DNA of 64,000 bases from Pseudomonas sp. GD03919 (GTDB taxonomy: Bacteria > Pseudomonadota > Gammaproteobacteria > Pseudomonadales > Pseudomonadaceae): positions 3,720,001 to 3,784,000 of the forward strand of contig NZ_CP104582.1 of the NCBI RefSeq assembly GCF_029814935.1, read 5' to 3'. Positions 19,692 through 33,340 of this stretch are shown in pieces. A program made the translations under genes and the position numbers. Under the pieces are notes generated by a model. The model was not told the DNA's origin and did not search any database. It saw nothing but the letters and a program-made list of their open reading frames with translations. Each line of letters starts with the position of its first letter. The stretch's first letter is position 1.

Positions 19692-20003
19692 ATGCCGCTC
19701 ACTCAAGAGCAGAAGAAACAATTCAAATCTATCGGCCACCACCTGAAACCTGTATTGATCGTGGCGGACAATGGTTTGACCGAGGGCGTACTGGCCGAAC
19801 TGGATCGCGCCCTGAACGATCACGAGCTGATCAAGGTACAACTGCGCCTCACCGAACGCGAGGATCGCCAGGCCGCCATCGCTGCCCTGTGCGCAAGTGG
19901 ACGTGCCGAACTGGTTCAGTCGATTGGCAAGGTCGCCCTGCTCTATCGCAAGAACCCCAAGCCCAATCGCAACCTGTCCAACGTGATTCGTTACCAGGGC
20001 TGA
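19692..20003 (+). CDS. yhbY: YhbY family RNA-binding protein
   Basis: A 103-residue CRM-domain protein that associates with pre-50S ribosomal particles. It has KKQFKSIGHHLKPVLIVADNGLTEGVLAELDRALNDHELIKVQ and the GxxG-like loop replaced by the usual LCASGRAELVQSIGKVALLYRKN motif. It is divergent from rlmE (91 nt between starts), the arrangement found in E. coli too. A hairpin GCGCCTG/CAGGCGC at 20016-20037 lies at its end and overlaps the convergent gene. Confidence 0.95.
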   Translation: MPLTQEQKKQFKSIGHHLKPVLIVADNGLTEGVLAELDRALNDHELIKVQLRLTEREDRQAAIAALCASGRAELVQSIGKVALLYRKNPKPNRNLSNVIRYQG

Positions 20004-20029
20004 CGGCTGCGTGCAGCGCCTGTCAGACG

Positions 20030-20476
20030 TCAGGCGCCGCGCAATTTACCCGGAACGGGCTGCAGTACCAGTAACAGCCCGCAAAAGGCCATCACCAGAT
20101 AGCTGAAACGCAGCAGGCGCTCAGCATCCGGCCAGTAACGCAGCACGGCAAAATAACCCAGGGCCATGACCGCAACGGTCAACAACAACTGCCCGCGCAT
20201 ATCTCGCCAAAGACTCGATAACCCATCACTGCGCAACAAGGCAAAGGCCTGCAGCGCAATGCATACGGCCGTCATGCCGACCAGCAAAGGCACCAGCTGC
20301 GTAGCGATTTCCTCCACCAGCAGAGGCGCCAGGCCAATCTGGCCGATGGCCGGCAAAATGACGAACTGCAGCAACCACAAGCCACCGACCCAGAGAGTCT
20401 GGGCCAGCTGCCAGCTAACGGCAGCGGCCCGCGACGGCTGTTGTGACTTAGATGTGGCGGACTTCGACAATCTCAT
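20030..20476 (-). CDS. DUF4149 family membrane protein
   Basis: A 148-residue integral membrane protein of unknown function. Four hydrophobic segments are visible at about 20-45 ([21 protein letters not shown]), 57-80 ([21 protein letters not shown]), 92-112 ([18 protein letters not shown]) and 120-140. The first carries the LWVGGLW motif of DUF4149 proteins. The start at 20476 overlaps the greA end by 29 nt, so it is probably translated with greA; a shorter start is possible. The gene stands after greA in other pseudomonads. Confidence 0.8.
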   Translation of the reverse strand: MRLSKSATSKSQQPSRAAAVSWQLAQTLWVGGLWLLQFVILPAIGQIGLAPLLVEEIATQLVPLLVGMTAVCIALQAFALLRSDGLSSLWRDMRGQLLLTVAVMALGYFAVLRYWPDAERLLRFSYLVMAFCGLLLVLQPVPGKLRGA

Positions 20477-20920
20477 ACTCGATCAGGCCACTGGGGGTCT
20501 GCACGGCCACCACATCACCCTCGTTCTTGCCGATCAGGGCACGAGCGATGGGCGAGCCGACAGAGATCTTACTCTGCTTGATGTCGGCTTCATCTTCGCC
20601 AACGATTTGGTAGGTCACGCTTTCGTCGGTTTCGACGTTGGCGATTTCCACCGTGGTGCCGAAGATCACCTTGCCGGTGTGCTCGATGGTGGTGACATCG
20701 ATGATCACCGCGTTCTGCAGGCGACCCTCGATATCACGCACACGCGCCTCGACCATGCCCTGCTCTTCACGGGCGGCGTGGTATTCGGCGTTTTCCTTGA
20801 GATCGCCCAGCTCGCGAGCCTCGGCAATCGCCTGGCTCAGTGCGGGGCGACGCACCTTGGTCAGGTGCGCCAGCTCTTCTTCCAGGGCGCGAGCGCCCTG
20901 GACGGTCATAGGGTACTTGT

Positions 20921-20924
<4 letters not shown>
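20448..20924 (-). CDS. greA: Transcription elongation factor GreA
   Basis: A 158-residue factor that enters the secondary channel of RNA polymerase and stimulates cleavage of backtracked RNA. The N-terminal coiled coil (about 1-75) carries the tip acidic residues in [16 protein letters not shown]; the C-terminal FKBP-like domain has [19 protein letters not shown] and [16 protein letters not shown] GDVVAVQTP. It starts [18 protein letters not shown]. Its ATG overlaps the carB TGA by the sequence ATGA, so it is translationally coupled to carB. Confidence 0.98.
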
Positions 20925-24142
<3,218 letters not shown>

Positions 24143-24178
24143 TTTCTTACTCTCGAATCCTTGGGTCAGTCGGCAGGC

Positions 24179-25327
24179 TTAGCGGCGCTTGGCCATGGCT
24201 TCGATGAAGCGGTCGAACAATGGAGCCACATCGTGCGGGCCGGGGCTGGCCTCCGGGTGACCCTGGAAGCTGAAAGCGTCCTTGTCGGTACGCTCGATGC
24301 CCTGCAGGGTGCCATCGAACAAGGATTTGTGGATCGGCCGCAGATTGCTCGGCAGGCTGTTCTCGTCCACGGCGAAACCGTGGTTCTGGCTGGTGATCAT
24401 CACCACGCCCGTGACGAGATCCTGTACCGGGTGGTTGGCACCGTGGTGGCCGTGCCCCATTTTCAGGGTCTTGGTGCCGGAGGCCAGGGCCAGCAGTTGG
24501 TGGCCGAGGCAGATGCCGAACACCGGAATATCAGTCTCGAGGATTTCCTTGATCGCCTTGATCGCGTAGTCGCACGGCTCAGGATCGCCCGGGCCATTGG
24601 AGAGGAACACGCCATCAGGATTCAGCGCCAGCACGTCACTGGCCGGAGTTTGTGCCGGTACCACGGTCAGACGGCAGCCGCGAGCGACCAGCATGCGCAG
24701 GATGTTCAGCTTCACGCCATAGTCGTAGGCAACGACGTGGTACGGCAGATCGGCAGCGGCGATTTCCGGATGACTGTCGTTTTCCAGATTCCACACGCTG
24801 GAGCGCCATTCGTAAGGCTTGTCGCAGGTGACTTCCTTGGCCAGGTCCATGCCCTTGAGGCCCGGGAAGCTGCGCGCCAGTTCCAGCGCCTTCTCTTCGG
24901 TAGCGTCGTCACCGACCAGGATGCAGCCGTTCTGCGAGCCCTTCTCACGCAGGATGCGGGTCAGGCGACGGGTATCGATGCCGGCGATGGCGACGGTACC
25001 GTTCTCCTTCAGGTACTCATCGAGCGGTTGCTTGTCACGCCAGTTGCTGGAGATCAGCGGCAGGTCGCGAATGATCAGACCAGCAGCCCAGACGCGGTTG
25101 GACTCGGCATCTTCCGGCGTGGTGCCGGTGTTGCCGATGTGCGGGTAAGTCAGGGTGACGATCTGCTGGGCATAGGATGGATCGGTAAGGATTTCCTGAT
25201 AGCCGGTCATGGCGGTGTTGAACACCACCTCTCCGATCGTCTGGCCATCGGCCCCGATGGAATCGCCGCGAAAAATGCTGCCGTCAGCAAGGGCCAAAAT
25301 GGCAGGTTTGGGGGCTGGCTTAGTCAA
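24179..25327 (-). CDS. carA: Carbamoyl-phosphate synthase small subunit
   Basis: A 382-residue glutaminase subunit that releases ammonia for CarB. The N-terminal domain has [17 protein letters not shown] and [15 protein letters not shown]; the class I glutamine amidotransferase domain has [14 protein letters not shown], the nucleophile Cys in [17 protein letters not shown], and His/Glu in [13 protein letters not shown]. The start is taken as TTG at 25327, because GGAGG lies 5 nt before it and the family starts just there ([11 protein letters not shown]); an upstream ATG at 25360 has no ribosome site. The leader before it contains a strong terminator and a perfect palindrome. carA-carB-greA run together on the minus strand, with dapB upstream. 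Confidence 0.97.
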   Translation of the reverse strand: MTKPAPKPAILALADGSIFRGDSIGADGQTIGEVVFNTAMTGYQEILTDPSYAQQIVTLTYPHIGNTGTTPEDAESNRVWAAGLIIRDLPLISSNWRDKQPLDEYLKENGTVAIAGIDTRRLTRILREKGSQNGCILVGDDATEEKALELARSFPGLKGMDLAKEVTCDKPYEWRSSVWNLENDSHPEIAAADLPYHVVAYDYGVKLNILRMLVARGCRLTVVPAQTPASDVLALNPDGVFLSNGPGDPEPCDYAIKAIKEILETDIPVFGICLGHQLLALASGTKTLKMGHGHHGANHPVQDLVTGVVMITSQNHGFAVDENSLPSNLRPIHKSLFDGTLQGIERTDKDAFSFQGHPEASPGPHDVAPLFDRFIEAMAKRR

Positions 25328-25371
25328 GAAGACCTCCGTCTCGATCAAGGCTTGAAGCAAACGCAGGTTGT

Positions 25372-25411
25372 AAAAAAGCGGGATGACGTGTGAAGGTCAT
25401 CCCGCTTTTTT
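25372..25411. terminator. Strong bidirectional terminator between dapB and carA
   Basis: AAAAAAGCGGGATGAC (25372-25387) pairs perfectly with GTCATCCCGCTTTTTT (25396-25411) around an 8-nt loop. On the minus strand it lies after dapB and only 45 nt before the carA TTG start, so it must either separate carA from dapB or attenuate carA. Confidence 0.85.
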
Positions 25412-25432
25412 ATTTGAGCCATTCTGCGTAAC

Positions 25433-25452
25433 TTTTAGTGGACACACTAAAA
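25433..25452. promoter_or_regulatory. Perfect palindrome upstream of carA, possible operator
   Basis: TTTTAGTG and CACTAAAA are an exact 8-bp inverted repeat separated by GACA. It lies between dapB and the terminator, about 106 bp upstream of the carA start. I do not recognise the binding protein; arginine and pyrimidine control of carAB makes a regulator site plausible. Confidence 0.4.
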
Positions 25453-25517
25453 CAGGAAGCCTACAGGAAAACCCTTTTTCGGTCCACCCGATAAGACGCC
25501 TCAGTCACACATTCACA

Positions 25518-26327
<810 letters not shown>

Positions 26328-26383
26328 TCAGCTCCAAGCTGACGCATCGAGGCGCGGACGGCATCCGCGCCCGATACGCTGTT

Positions 26384-27514
26384 TTATACGTCGCCGAAGA
26401 AGCGCTTCACGCCTTCGAACCAGCCACTGGCCTTGGGCGAGTGGGAGTCGTCGCCCTGCAGCGACTTGCGGAACTCTTCAAGCAGCTCGCGCTGACGCTT
26501 GTTCAGGTTAACCGGCGTTTCCACCACCACCCGGCACATGAGGTCGCCAGCACCACCACCGCGCACCGGGGCCACGCCCTTGCCGCGCAGGCGGAACAGC
26601 TTGCCGGTCTGCGTCCCTTCCGGGATCTTCAGCTTGACTCGACCATCGAGGGTCGGCACTTCCAGCTCGCCACCCAGGGCGGCATCGGCAAAGCTGATCG
26701 GCACTTCGCAGTACAGGTGCTTGCCGTCACGCTGGAAGATCGCATGCTCACGGACGTTGACCACCACATACAAGTCGCCCGCCGGGCCACCATGAGACCC
26801 CGCCTCGCCTTCGCCAGACAGACGAATACGGTCGCCGGTATCGACGCCCGGCGGCACCTTGACCGACAGTGTCTTGCTCTCTTCCACACGGCCCTGGCCG
26901 TGGCAGCTGCCACAGGGGTCGGTGATCATCTTGCCGCTGCCGTGGCAACGCGGGCAGGTCTGCTGTACAGAGAAGAAACCCTGCTGCATGCGCACCTGGC
27001 CAATACCGCCGCAGGTGGTACAGGTCACCGGGCTGGTACCCTTCTTGGCGCCAGAACCATCGCAGGTCTTGCAACCAACCAGGGTCGGCACGCGGATGGT
27101 CACGGCGGTGCCACGTACCGCCTCTTCCAGATCCAGCTCCAGGGTGTAGCGCAGGTCGCTGCCGCGCTGGGCACCGCCACGAGAGCCGCCGCCGCGACCA
27201 CCGCCGAAGAAGTCGCTGAACACGTCGCCGAAGATGTCGGAGAAGTTGGCGCCACCGAAACCGGCACCGCCGCCACCGCCCATCTGCGGGTCGACCCCGG
27301 CGTGGCCGTACTGATCGTAGGCCGAACGCTTGCTGGCGTCGGAGAGCACTTCGTAGGCCTCGTTGGCCTCCTTGAATTTCTCTTCGGCGTCCTTGTCATC
27401 CGGGTTGCGGTCCGGGTGGTATTTCATCGCCAGGCGCCGATAGGCCTTCTTCAGCTCGGCCTCACTGGCGCCGCGCTCGACCCCCAGGATCTCGTAATAG
27501 TCACGTTTTGCCAT
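26384..27514 (-). CDS. dnaJ: Chaperone protein DnaJ
   Basis: A 376-residue co-chaperone that stimulates DnaK ATPase and delivers unfolded proteins. The J domain (1-70) carries the HPD motif in [10 protein letters not shown]; a Gly/Phe-rich segment (about 75-120, [21 protein letters not shown]) follows; four zinc-binding repeats are [24 protein letters not shown] and CGSCHGQG; the C-terminal substrate domains end in VKRFFGDV. It follows dnaK after a 135-nt gap with a weak hairpin. Confidence 0.98.
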   Translation of the reverse strand: MAKRDYYEILGVERGASEAELKKAYRRLAMKYHPDRNPDDKDAEEKFKEANEAYEVLSDASKRSAYDQYGHAGVDPQMGGGGGAGFGGANFSDIFGDVFSDFFGGGRGGGSRGGAQRGSDLRYTLELDLEEAVRGTAVTIRVPTLVGCKTCDGSGAKKGTSPVTCTTCGGIGQVRMQQGFFSVQQTCPRCHGSGKMITDPCGSCHGQGRVEESKTLSVKVPPGVDTGDRIRLSGEGEAGSHGGPAGDLYVVVNVREHAIFQRDGKHLYCEVPISFADAALGGELEVPTLDGRVKLKIPEGTQTGKLFRLRGKGVAPVRGGGAGDLMCRVVVETPVNLNKRQRELLEEFRKSLQGDDSHSPKASGWFEGVKRFFGDV

Positions 27515-27623
27515 AGTTGTGCTGCACTCTCAGATTCGTGAGCTCCAGATACGCCGACGCGGGAGATGGCTCCCGCGCGGCGAATCCTGCCCGTCGCGAG
27601 CGACGGTGGAGCGTAAAGAAGAA

Positions 27624-27644
27624 GCGGCCCGCCGAGCAGGCCGC
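27624..27644 (-). terminator. Weak hairpin between dnaK and dnaJ
   Basis: GCGGCC (27624-27629) pairs with GGCCGC (27639-27644); on the minus strand it is followed by TTCTTCTTT, 6 nt past the dnaK stop. It may lower dnaJ transcription relative to dnaK. Confidence 0.45.
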
Positions 27645-27649
27645 ACCCC

Positions 27650-29566
27650 TTACTTGTTCTCCTTGACCTCTTCGAACTCAGCGTCGACCACGTCGTCACC
27701 GGCATCCTTGGCATCGCCAGCGTCAGCTTGCGCGGCACCACCTTGCGGCTGCTCGGCGTACATCTTCTGCGCCAGCGGCGTGGTGGCTTCGGACAGCGCA
27801 TTCATCTTGGCTTCGATGTTCGCCTTGTCATCACCCTTCACGGCCGCTTCCAGTTCGCCGATGGCCTTCTCGATGGCCGCTTTCTCGTCAGCCGTGGCCT
27901 TGTCGCCGGCCTCGGTGAGCATCTTGCGGGTGGCATGCACAAGCTGGTCGCCCTGGTTGCGTGCAATAACCAGCTCTTCGAACTTGCGGTCTTCCTCGGC
28001 GTTGGCCTCGGCATCACGCACCATTTGCTCGATCTCTTCCTCAGACAGACCGGAGTTGGCCTTAATCACGATGGACTGCTGCTTGCCGGTGGCCTTGTCC
28101 TTGGCGGACACGTGCAGGATACCGTTGGCATCGATATCGAAGGTCACTTCGATCTGCGGCACGCCGCGCGGCGCCGGCGGAATATCGGACAGGTCGAACT
28201 TGCCGAGCGACTTGTTCTGCGCAGCCTGCTTGCGCTCACCCTGCAGCACGTGAATGGTCACGGCGCTCTGGTTGTCTTCAGCGGTAGAGAACACCTGCGA
28301 CTTCTTGGTCGGGATGGTGGTGTTCTTTTCGATCAGCGCAGTCATCACGCCGCCCATGGTTTCGATACCCAGGGTCAGCGGGGACACGTCTAGCAGCAGC
28401 ACGTCCTTGACGTCACCGGCCAGTACCGCGCCCTGAATGGCAGCGCCCATGGCCACGGCTTCGTCCGGGTTGACATCCTTACGCGCTTCCTTGCCGAAGA
28501 ATTCGGCCACGGCTTTCTGCACCAGCGGCATACGGGTCTGACCGCCGACTAGGATCACGTCGTCGATCTTGCTCGCGTCGATGCCGGCATCCTTGAGCGC
28601 GATACGGCAAGGCTCGATGGTACGGGCGACCAGATCTTCGACCAGCGACTCCAGCTTGGCGCGGGAAAGCTTCACGTTCAGGTGCTTGGGACCTGTGGCG
28701 TCAGCCGTGATGTACGGCAGGTTGACGTCGGTCGACTGAGCGGACGACAGCTCGATCTTGGCCTTCTCAGCGGCTTCCTTCAGACGCTGCAGCGCCAGCG
28801 GATCATTCTTCAGATCCATGCCGGACTCTTTCTTGAATTCGTCGACGAGGTAGTCGATCAGACGCATGTCGAAGTCTTCACCACCGAGGAAGGTATCCCC
28901 GTTGGTGGCCAGCACTTCGAACTGGTGCTCACCATCGACTTCGGCGATCTCGATCACCGACACATCGAAGGTACCGCCACCCAGGTCATAGACGATCACG
29001 GTGCGGTCGCCCTTGGCCTTGTCCATGCCATAGGCCAGCGCTGCAGCGGTCGGCTCGTTGATGATGCGCTTGACGTCCAGACCGGCGATACGACCGGCGT
29101 CCTTGGTGGCTTGACGCTGGCTGTCGTTGAAGTAAGCCGGCACGGTGATCACCGCCTCGGTGACCGGCTCGCCCAGGTAATCCTCGGCGGTCTTCTTCAT
29201 TTTCTTCAGCACTTCGGCGCTGATCTGCGGCGGTGCCATTTTCTTACCGGCCACCTCAACCCAGGCGTCGCCGTTGTCAGCCTTGACGATCTTGTAAGGC
29301 ACCAGCTTGATGTCTTTCTGCACGACGTCTTCTTCGAAGCGACGACCGATCAGGCGCTTGACGGCGAACAGGGTGTTGTGGGGGTTGGTCACGGCCTGAC
29401 GCTTGGCCGACTGGCCAACCAGAATCTCGCCGTCGTTGGCGTAGGCGATGATGGACGGCGTAGTGCGAGCGCCTTCGGCGTTCTCCAGCACCTTGACGCT
29501 GCCGTTTTCCAGAATGGAGACGCAGGAGTTGGTGGTTCCCAGGTCGATACCGATGATTTTACCCAT
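27650..29566 (-). CDS. dnaK: Chaperone protein DnaK (Hsp70)
   Basis: A 638-residue Hsp70. The nucleotide-binding domain starts [15 protein letters not shown], has [48 protein letters not shown] and [11 protein letters not shown]; the linker [15 protein letters not shown] leads to the substrate-binding domain and a helical lid (about 510-605). The tail is acidic and ends EFEEVKENK, the usual EEVK terminus. Order grpE-dnaK-dnaJ with 98 nt between grpE and dnaK; driven by the sigma-32-type promoter upstream of grpE. Confidence 0.98.
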   Translation of the reverse strand: MGKIIGIDLGTTNSCVSILENGSVKVLENAEGARTTPSIIAYANDGEILVGQSAKRQAVTNPHNTLFAVKRLIGRRFEEDVVQKDIKLVPYKIVKADNGDAWVEVAGKKMAPPQISAEVLKKMKKTAEDYLGEPVTEAVITVPAYFNDSQRQATKDAGRIAGLDVKRIINEPTAAALAYGMDKAKGDRTVIVYDLGGGTFDVSVIEIAEVDGEHQFEVLATNGDTFLGGEDFDMRLIDYLVDEFKKESGMDLKNDPLALQRLKEAAEKAKIELSSAQSTDVNLPYITADATGPKHLNVKLSRAKLESLVEDLVARTIEPCRIALKDAGIDASKIDDVILVGGQTRMPLVQKAVAEFFGKEARKDVNPDEAVAMGAAIQGAVLAGDVKDVLLLDVSPLTLGIETMGGVMTALIEKNTTIPTKKSQVFSTAEDNQSAVTIHVLQGERKQAAQNKSLGKFDLSDIPPAPRGVPQIEVTFDIDANGILHVSAKDKATGKQQSIVIKANSGLSEEEIEQMVRDAEANAEEDRKFEELVIARNQGDQLVHATRKMLTEAGDKATADEKAAIEKAIGELEAAVKGDDKANIEAKMNALSEATTPLAQKMYAEQPQGGAAQADAGDAKDAGDDVVDAEFEEVKENK

Positions 29567-29664
29567 GAAAATTCTCCCGAAACTTTGATTATTCCGTCGC
29601 GCCTGTCGCGGGCGCCGGTAGCACTAAAACGCTTGACTCACAAATGGGGTCGCCCCCGGAAATT

Positions 29665-30234
29665 TCAAGCCTGCTCGTCGATGGACGGCGGCGGCGTAGT
29701 CGGCGCCTTGCTGACCACGACCATGGCCGGGCGCAGCAGGCGACCATTGAGCAGATAACCCTTCTGGAATACCTTGAGCACCGAGTTCGGCTCGGCATGG
29801 ATGCTTTCCTCCATGGCCATGGCCTGATGATGGTCCGGATTGAACGGAGCCCCATGCGGATCGATCGCTTCCAACTGGTGACGCGCCAGGGTGTCGAGGA
29901 ACAGCTTGAGGGTCAGCTGCATCCCCTCACGCACAGCCTTGATGGCCTCATCGTCCGGGCTGGACAGCTCCAGGCCACGCTCCAGGCTGTCGACCACCGG
30001 CAGCAGGTCGTTGGCGAATTTCTCCAGAGCAAACTTGTGCGCCTTTTCCACGTCCTGCTCGGCGCGACGGCGCACGTTCTGCAACTCGGCCGCTACGCGC
30101 AGCGACTGATCCTGCGCGGCGGCCAGCTGCTCTTCCAGGGCCTGTACGCGAGCCGCCAGGTCATCGCTCGGCGCAGCACTCTCGGCCGCCTGAGGTTCGG
30201 GGTTCTGCGTGTCCAGGTTCTGTTCGTCAGCCAT
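29665..30234 (-). CDS. grpE: Nucleotide exchange factor GrpE
   Basis: A 189-residue protein that releases ADP from DnaK. The N-terminal half is a long coiled coil ([31 protein letters not shown]) after a disordered acidic start; the C-terminal beta domain contains [12 protein letters not shown] and [22 protein letters not shown], the GrpE signature. The ATG at 30234 has AGGAG 6 nt upstream; an earlier in-frame start at 30255 lacks one. A clear heat-shock promoter lies 55-80 nt upstream, and recN is divergent. Confidence 0.97.
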   Translation of the reverse strand: MADEQNLDTQNPEPQAAESAAPSDDLAARVQALEEQLAAAQDQSLRVAAELQNVRRRAEQDVEKAHKFALEKFANDLLPVVDSLERGLELSSPDDEAIKAVREGMQLTLKLFLDTLARHQLEAIDPHGAPFNPDHHQAMAMEESIHAEPNSVLKVFQKGYLLNGRLLRPAMVVVSKAPTTPPPSIDEQA

Positions 30235-30288
30235 GCCTATCTCCTCTCGAATCAATCAGCGCGGCTCCAGCCCGCGCACCTGCCGGCT

Positions 30289-30316
30289 ATATGGAGTCAA
30301 TTCCACAGGTTTCAAG
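30289..30316 (-). promoter_or_regulatory. Sigma-32 heat-shock promoter of grpE-dnaK-dnaJ
   Basis: On the minus strand CTTGAAA (-35) is separated by 13 nt from CTCCATAT (-10), close to the RpoH consensus CTTGAAA-N11-16-CCCCATNT. It lies about 55 bp before the grpE ATG and has no CIRCE repeat nearby, consistent with positive control by RpoH. Confidence 0.8.
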
Positions 30317-30353
30317 GGGCGATAGACGAGGATTGCCAGGAAAAGAAAAAACA

Positions 30354-30369
30354 CTGTATAAATAACCAG
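30354..30369 (+). promoter_or_regulatory. LexA (SOS) box of recN
   Basis: CTGTATAAATAACCAG matches the LexA rule CTG-N10-CAG with an A/T-rich centre, 24 bp before the recN start. RecN is a strongly SOS-induced gene in many bacteria, so the site is expected here. Confidence 0.85.
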
Positions 30370-30392
30370 ACATCAACTCGGGAGCGTTCGCC

Positions 30393-32069
30393 ATGCTGGT
30401 GCACCTGTCCATTCACAACTACGCCATCGTCGACCACCTGGATCTCGAACTGGATGCCGGCATGAGCGCCATTAGCGGTGAAACCGGCGCCGGCAAGTCG
30501 ATCATGCTCGACGCGCTTGGTCTGTGCCTGGGTGATCGTGCCGACAGCGGTGTGGTGCGCCCCGGCGCCGACAAGGCGGACATCCTCGCCAGCTTCGACC
30601 TGGCGGACATTCCCGAAGCCCGCGCCTGGCTCGCCGAGCGCGACCTGGACAACGACGGCCCGTGCATCCTGCGCCGGGTGATCACCGCCGAAGGCCGCTC
30701 GCGCGGCTACATCAACGGCAGCCCCTGCCCGCAGGCCGACCTCAAGGCACTGGGCGAGCTGATCATCGATATCCACAGCCAGCACGAACACCAATCGCTG
30801 CTCAAGACCGACACCCACCGCCGCCTGCTCGACGAGTACGCCGGCAGCCAGGAGCTGGCGCGCCAGGTGCAACTCGCCGCGCAGCGCTGGAAGCAGACGC
30901 GCAACGAACTTGAGCGTATCTCCAGCCAGGGCGACGAGCAGCGCGCTCGCCATCAACTGCTTAGCTATCAACTGGAAGAGCTGGAAAATCTGGCACTCGG
31001 CGAGCATGAACTGGAGCAACTGGAACAGGAGCACAAGGCGTTGAGCAATGCCGAAGCCCTGCTCGGCGCCTGCCGCCAGGTCCTGGATCTGTGCAGTGAG
31101 AGCGACGCCGGCAACGTACTGTCGGCACTCACCGCCAGCCTCAACCGCCTTTGCGCATTCGGCGGCCAGGGCGGCGCACTGAGTGAAGCGAGCAACCTGC
31201 TGGCCAGCGCGCAGATCCAGATCGAGGAGGCCGTGGGCGAACTGAACCGCTTCGTCGATCACTTCGATGCCGACCCGCAGCGCCAGCAGCTTCTCGAAGA
31301 ACGCCTGGACAGCATCTACACCCTGGCACGCAAGCACCGTATTCAGCCAACCGAACTGGCAGCCCTGCAGCAGCAACTGTTCGATGAACTGGAAGGCCTG
31401 AATGCCGATGATCAGGCCAGCGAGCGCCTGAGCGAGGAGCTGGCCGCCTACGAGCGCCACTACCAGGAAAAGGCCGCCGAGCTCAGCACGCTACGCGGTA
31501 AGGCTGCCGCATGCCTGGCCGCCGCCGTCGAGCAGGAAATGCAGGCGCTGGGCATGCCGGGCGGGCGTTTCAGCATTCAACTGCAGGCATTGAACAGCGA
31601 AGAGCCCCATGCCAACGGTCTGGAGAGCGTGGAGTTTCTGGTCAGCGCCAACCCCGGCCAGCCGCTACGTGGCCTGGCCAAGGTGGCCTCGGGCGGTGAA
31701 TTGTCACGCATCAGCCTGGCCATCCAGGTGATCACCGCGCAGACCTCGCGCGTACCGACCCTGGTCTTCGATGAAGTGGACGTCGGCATTGGCGGGCCGA
31801 CGGCAGAAGTGGTCGGCCAACTGCTACGCCGCCTCGGCGAGCGCGGTCAGGTGCTGTGCGTTACCCACCTGCCGCAGGTGGCTGCACAGGGCCATCAGCA
31901 CCTGTTCGTGCACAAGCGGCGCGGCGAGGATGCAACCTCCACGGCAGTCAGCAAGCTGGACGAGAGCGGCCGCGTCGAAGAAATCGCCCGCATGCTCGGC
32001 GGCGTCGACCTGACCGAAGAGTCCCTGGCCCACGCGCGCAAGATGGTTACCAGCGCCCAGGCGGCCTGA
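30393..32069 (+). CDS. recN: DNA repair protein RecN
   Basis: A 558-residue SMC-like ATPase used in double-strand break repair. The N-terminal ATPase half has LVHLSIHNYAIVDHLDLEL and Walker A GETGAGKSIMLDAL. The middle (about 150-390) is a long antiparallel coiled coil with many Leu/Glu/Gln. The C-terminal half has KVASGGELSRISLAIQ (ABC signature) and VFDEVDVGIGG (Walker B), then the VCVTHLPQVAAQGHQHL-type switch. The start follows GGGAG. Expression is probably LexA-repressed through the box 24 bp upstream; grpE is divergent. Confidence 0.98.
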   Translation: MLVHLSIHNYAIVDHLDLELDAGMSAISGETGAGKSIMLDALGLCLGDRADSGVVRPGADKADILASFDLADIPEARAWLAERDLDNDGPCILRRVITAEGRSRGYINGSPCPQADLKALGELIIDIHSQHEHQSLLKTDTHRRLLDEYAGSQELARQVQLAAQRWKQTRNELERISSQGDEQRARHQLLSYQLEELENLALGEHELEQLEQEHKALSNAEALLGACRQVLDLCSESDAGNVLSALTASLNRLCAFGGQGGALSEASNLLASAQIQIEEAVGELNRFVDHFDADPQRQQLLEERLDSIYTLARKHRIQPTELAALQQQLFDELEGLNADDQASERLSEELAAYERHYQEKAAELSTLRGKAAACLAAAVEQEMQALGMPGGRFSIQLQALNSEEPHANGLESVEFLVSANPGQPLRGLAKVASGGELSRISLAIQVITAQTSRVPTLVFDEVDVGIGGPTAEVVGQLLRRLGERGQVLCVTHLPQVAAQGHQHLFVHKRRGEDATSTAVSKLDESGRVEEIARMLGGVDLTEESLAHARKMVTSAQAA

Positions 32070-32110
32070 CCCTGTTCAGCCCGGCGTGTATCCGGGCCAC
32101 TTGAAAGCAA

Positions 32111-32290
32111 AAAGGCGACCCGAGGGTTAATGCCGATCAGATAAGATTGCCAAAGCGGCCTTTCGTAGGAGCCCCGCCTCGGGGCGAAGCTTTTCAATTG
32201 CGCATCGCCCTGGTTCGCGGCGGGGCGCCGCTCCTACGTATTCGCAGCGGCGACGCTTAATTGACTGGCATTAACCCGAGGGTCGCCTTT
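32111..32290. terminator. Intrinsic terminator of recN/fur, split by a 148-bp element
   Basis: Left arm AAAGGCGACC (32111-32120) pairs with GGTCGCCTTT (32281-32290). Removing 32127-32274 and one CCCGAGGG copy restores AAAGGCGACCC-GAG-GGTCGCCTTT, a bidirectional terminator between the convergent recN and fur genes. The inserted element is itself near-palindromic, so the arms can still meet at the base of a long hairpin. Confidence 0.8.
32127..32274 (+). mobile_element. 148-bp MITE-like element, copy 1, with an inner REP doublet
   Basis: The element starts TTAATGCCGATCAGATAAG and ends TTGACTGGCATTAA; the outer 8 bp are an exact inverted repeat. CCCGAGGG flanks it on both sides (32119-32126 and 32275-32282) as an 8-bp target duplication. 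Inside, GTAGGAGC (32165-32172) and GCTCCTAC (32230-32237) bound two REP-type hairpins in inverted orientation. A second copy of identical length lies at 46195-46342 in the other orientation. No coding capacity; a transposase acting in trans is required (inference). Confidence 0.88.
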
Positions 32291-32308
32291 CTGATTGCAG
32301 CAGAAGCA

Positions 32309-32713
32309 TCAGCCTTTCTTGCGTACGTACAGCACCAGGTTGTGATCGACCAGCTCAAAACCGTGTTCTTTAACGATCTCTTTCTGGCGCTTCTCGATCT
32401 CGGCGTCGAAGAACTCGATGACCTCGCCCGAGTCGACGCAGACCATATGATCATGATGGCCACTGTCGGCCAGCTCGAATACGGCATGGCCGCCGTCGAA
32501 GTTGTGACGCACCACCAGGCCGGCAGCCTCGAACTGAGTCAACACGCGGTATACGGTGGCCAGACCGACATCCTCGCCAGCCTCCATCAGCGCCTTGTAG
32601 ACATCCTCGGCGCTCATGTGCCGATGCTCGGCGTTATCCAGCATCTGCAGGATTTTGACTCGTGGCAGAGTCACCTTCAGTCCAGCTTTGCGCAGTTCGT
32701 TATTTTCAACCAT
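32309..32713 (-). CDS. fur: Ferric uptake regulator Fur
   Basis: A 134-residue iron-dependent repressor. The winged-helix part has ELRKAGLKVTLPRVKILQML and VGLATVYRVLTQFEAAGLV (recognition helix). Metal ligands are visible in HAVFELADSGHHDHMVCVDSG and FELVDHNLVLYVRKKG. This Fur lacks the CxxC pairs found in the E. coli protein, as do other Pseudomonas Fur proteins. I take the ATG at 32713 (MVENNELRK); longer in-frame starts overlap bamE. It is divergent from bamE with a 95-nt shared region, the typical Pseudomonas arrangement. Confidence 0.98.
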   Translation of the reverse strand: MVENNELRKAGLKVTLPRVKILQMLDNAEHRHMSAEDVYKALMEAGEDVGLATVYRVLTQFEAAGLVVRHNFDGGHAVFELADSGHHDHMVCVDSGEVIEFFDAEIEKRQKEIVKEHGFELVDHNLVLYVRKKG

Positions 32714-32808
32714 GGTCTGCTTTCTCGTAGGGGCTGCTTTCGCAGCCTCCCTTAATACGGGTATGATCCGGGGTTCAAGTTGCCCAAGATAGTGGAAGTC
32801 ACCCTCCG

Positions 32809-33327
32809 ATGCAAAAAACCAAGCTCTTGCTGACCAGCCTGTCGCTGACCGGGCTCTTCGCACTCGCCGGTTGTTCATTCCCCGGGGTTTACAAGATCGA
32901 CATTCAACAGGGCAATGTCGTGACACAGGACATGATAGACCAGCTGCGCCCTGGAATGACCCGACGCCAAGTGCGGTTTATCATGGGCAACCCGCTGATC
33001 ACCGATACCTTCCATGCTGATCGCTGGGACTACCTGTACAGCATCCAGCCAGGTGGTGGGCAGCGCTTTCAGGAGCGCGTGAGCCTAGTGTTCGACGGCA
33101 ATGACCAGCTGGTCGGTCTGGCCGGTGATTTCATGCCCGGCGTCAGCCGTGATCAGGCCATTATGGGCCAGACCAGCGACACCAGCAGCGCTCAGCCGCA
33201 AGCCCAAACGCAGGATGAAACGCCGCCCGCACCCGGCTCGCTGCTGGAGCAGATTCAGCGCGAAGTGGACCAGGTCGAGACCGTTCCGGTCCCTACGCCC
33301 GAGCCACTGGACACCGATCCACAGTAA
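32809..33327 (+). CDS. bamE: Outer membrane assembly lipoprotein BamE (OmlA)
   Basis: A 172-residue lipoprotein of the BAM complex that inserts beta-barrel proteins in the outer membrane. The signal sequence ends in lipobox LAGC with Cys22 as the lipidated residue. The SmpA/OmlA domain follows, with [38 protein letters not shown] and DRWDYLYSI. After residue 115 the tail is Gln/Pro-rich and low complexity, longer than in E. coli. It is divergent from fur. A strong terminator lies 14 nt downstream. Confidence 0.96.
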   Translation: MQKTKLLLTSLSLTGLFALAGCSFPGVYKIDIQQGNVVTQDMIDQLRPGMTRRQVRFIMGNPLITDTFHADRWDYLYSIQPGGGQRFQERVSLVFDGNDQLVGLAGDFMPGVSRDQAIMGQTSDTSSAQPQAQTQDETPPAPGSLLEQIQREVDQVETVPVPTPEPLDTDPQ

Positions 33328-33340
33328 CAAGCAGACACGA

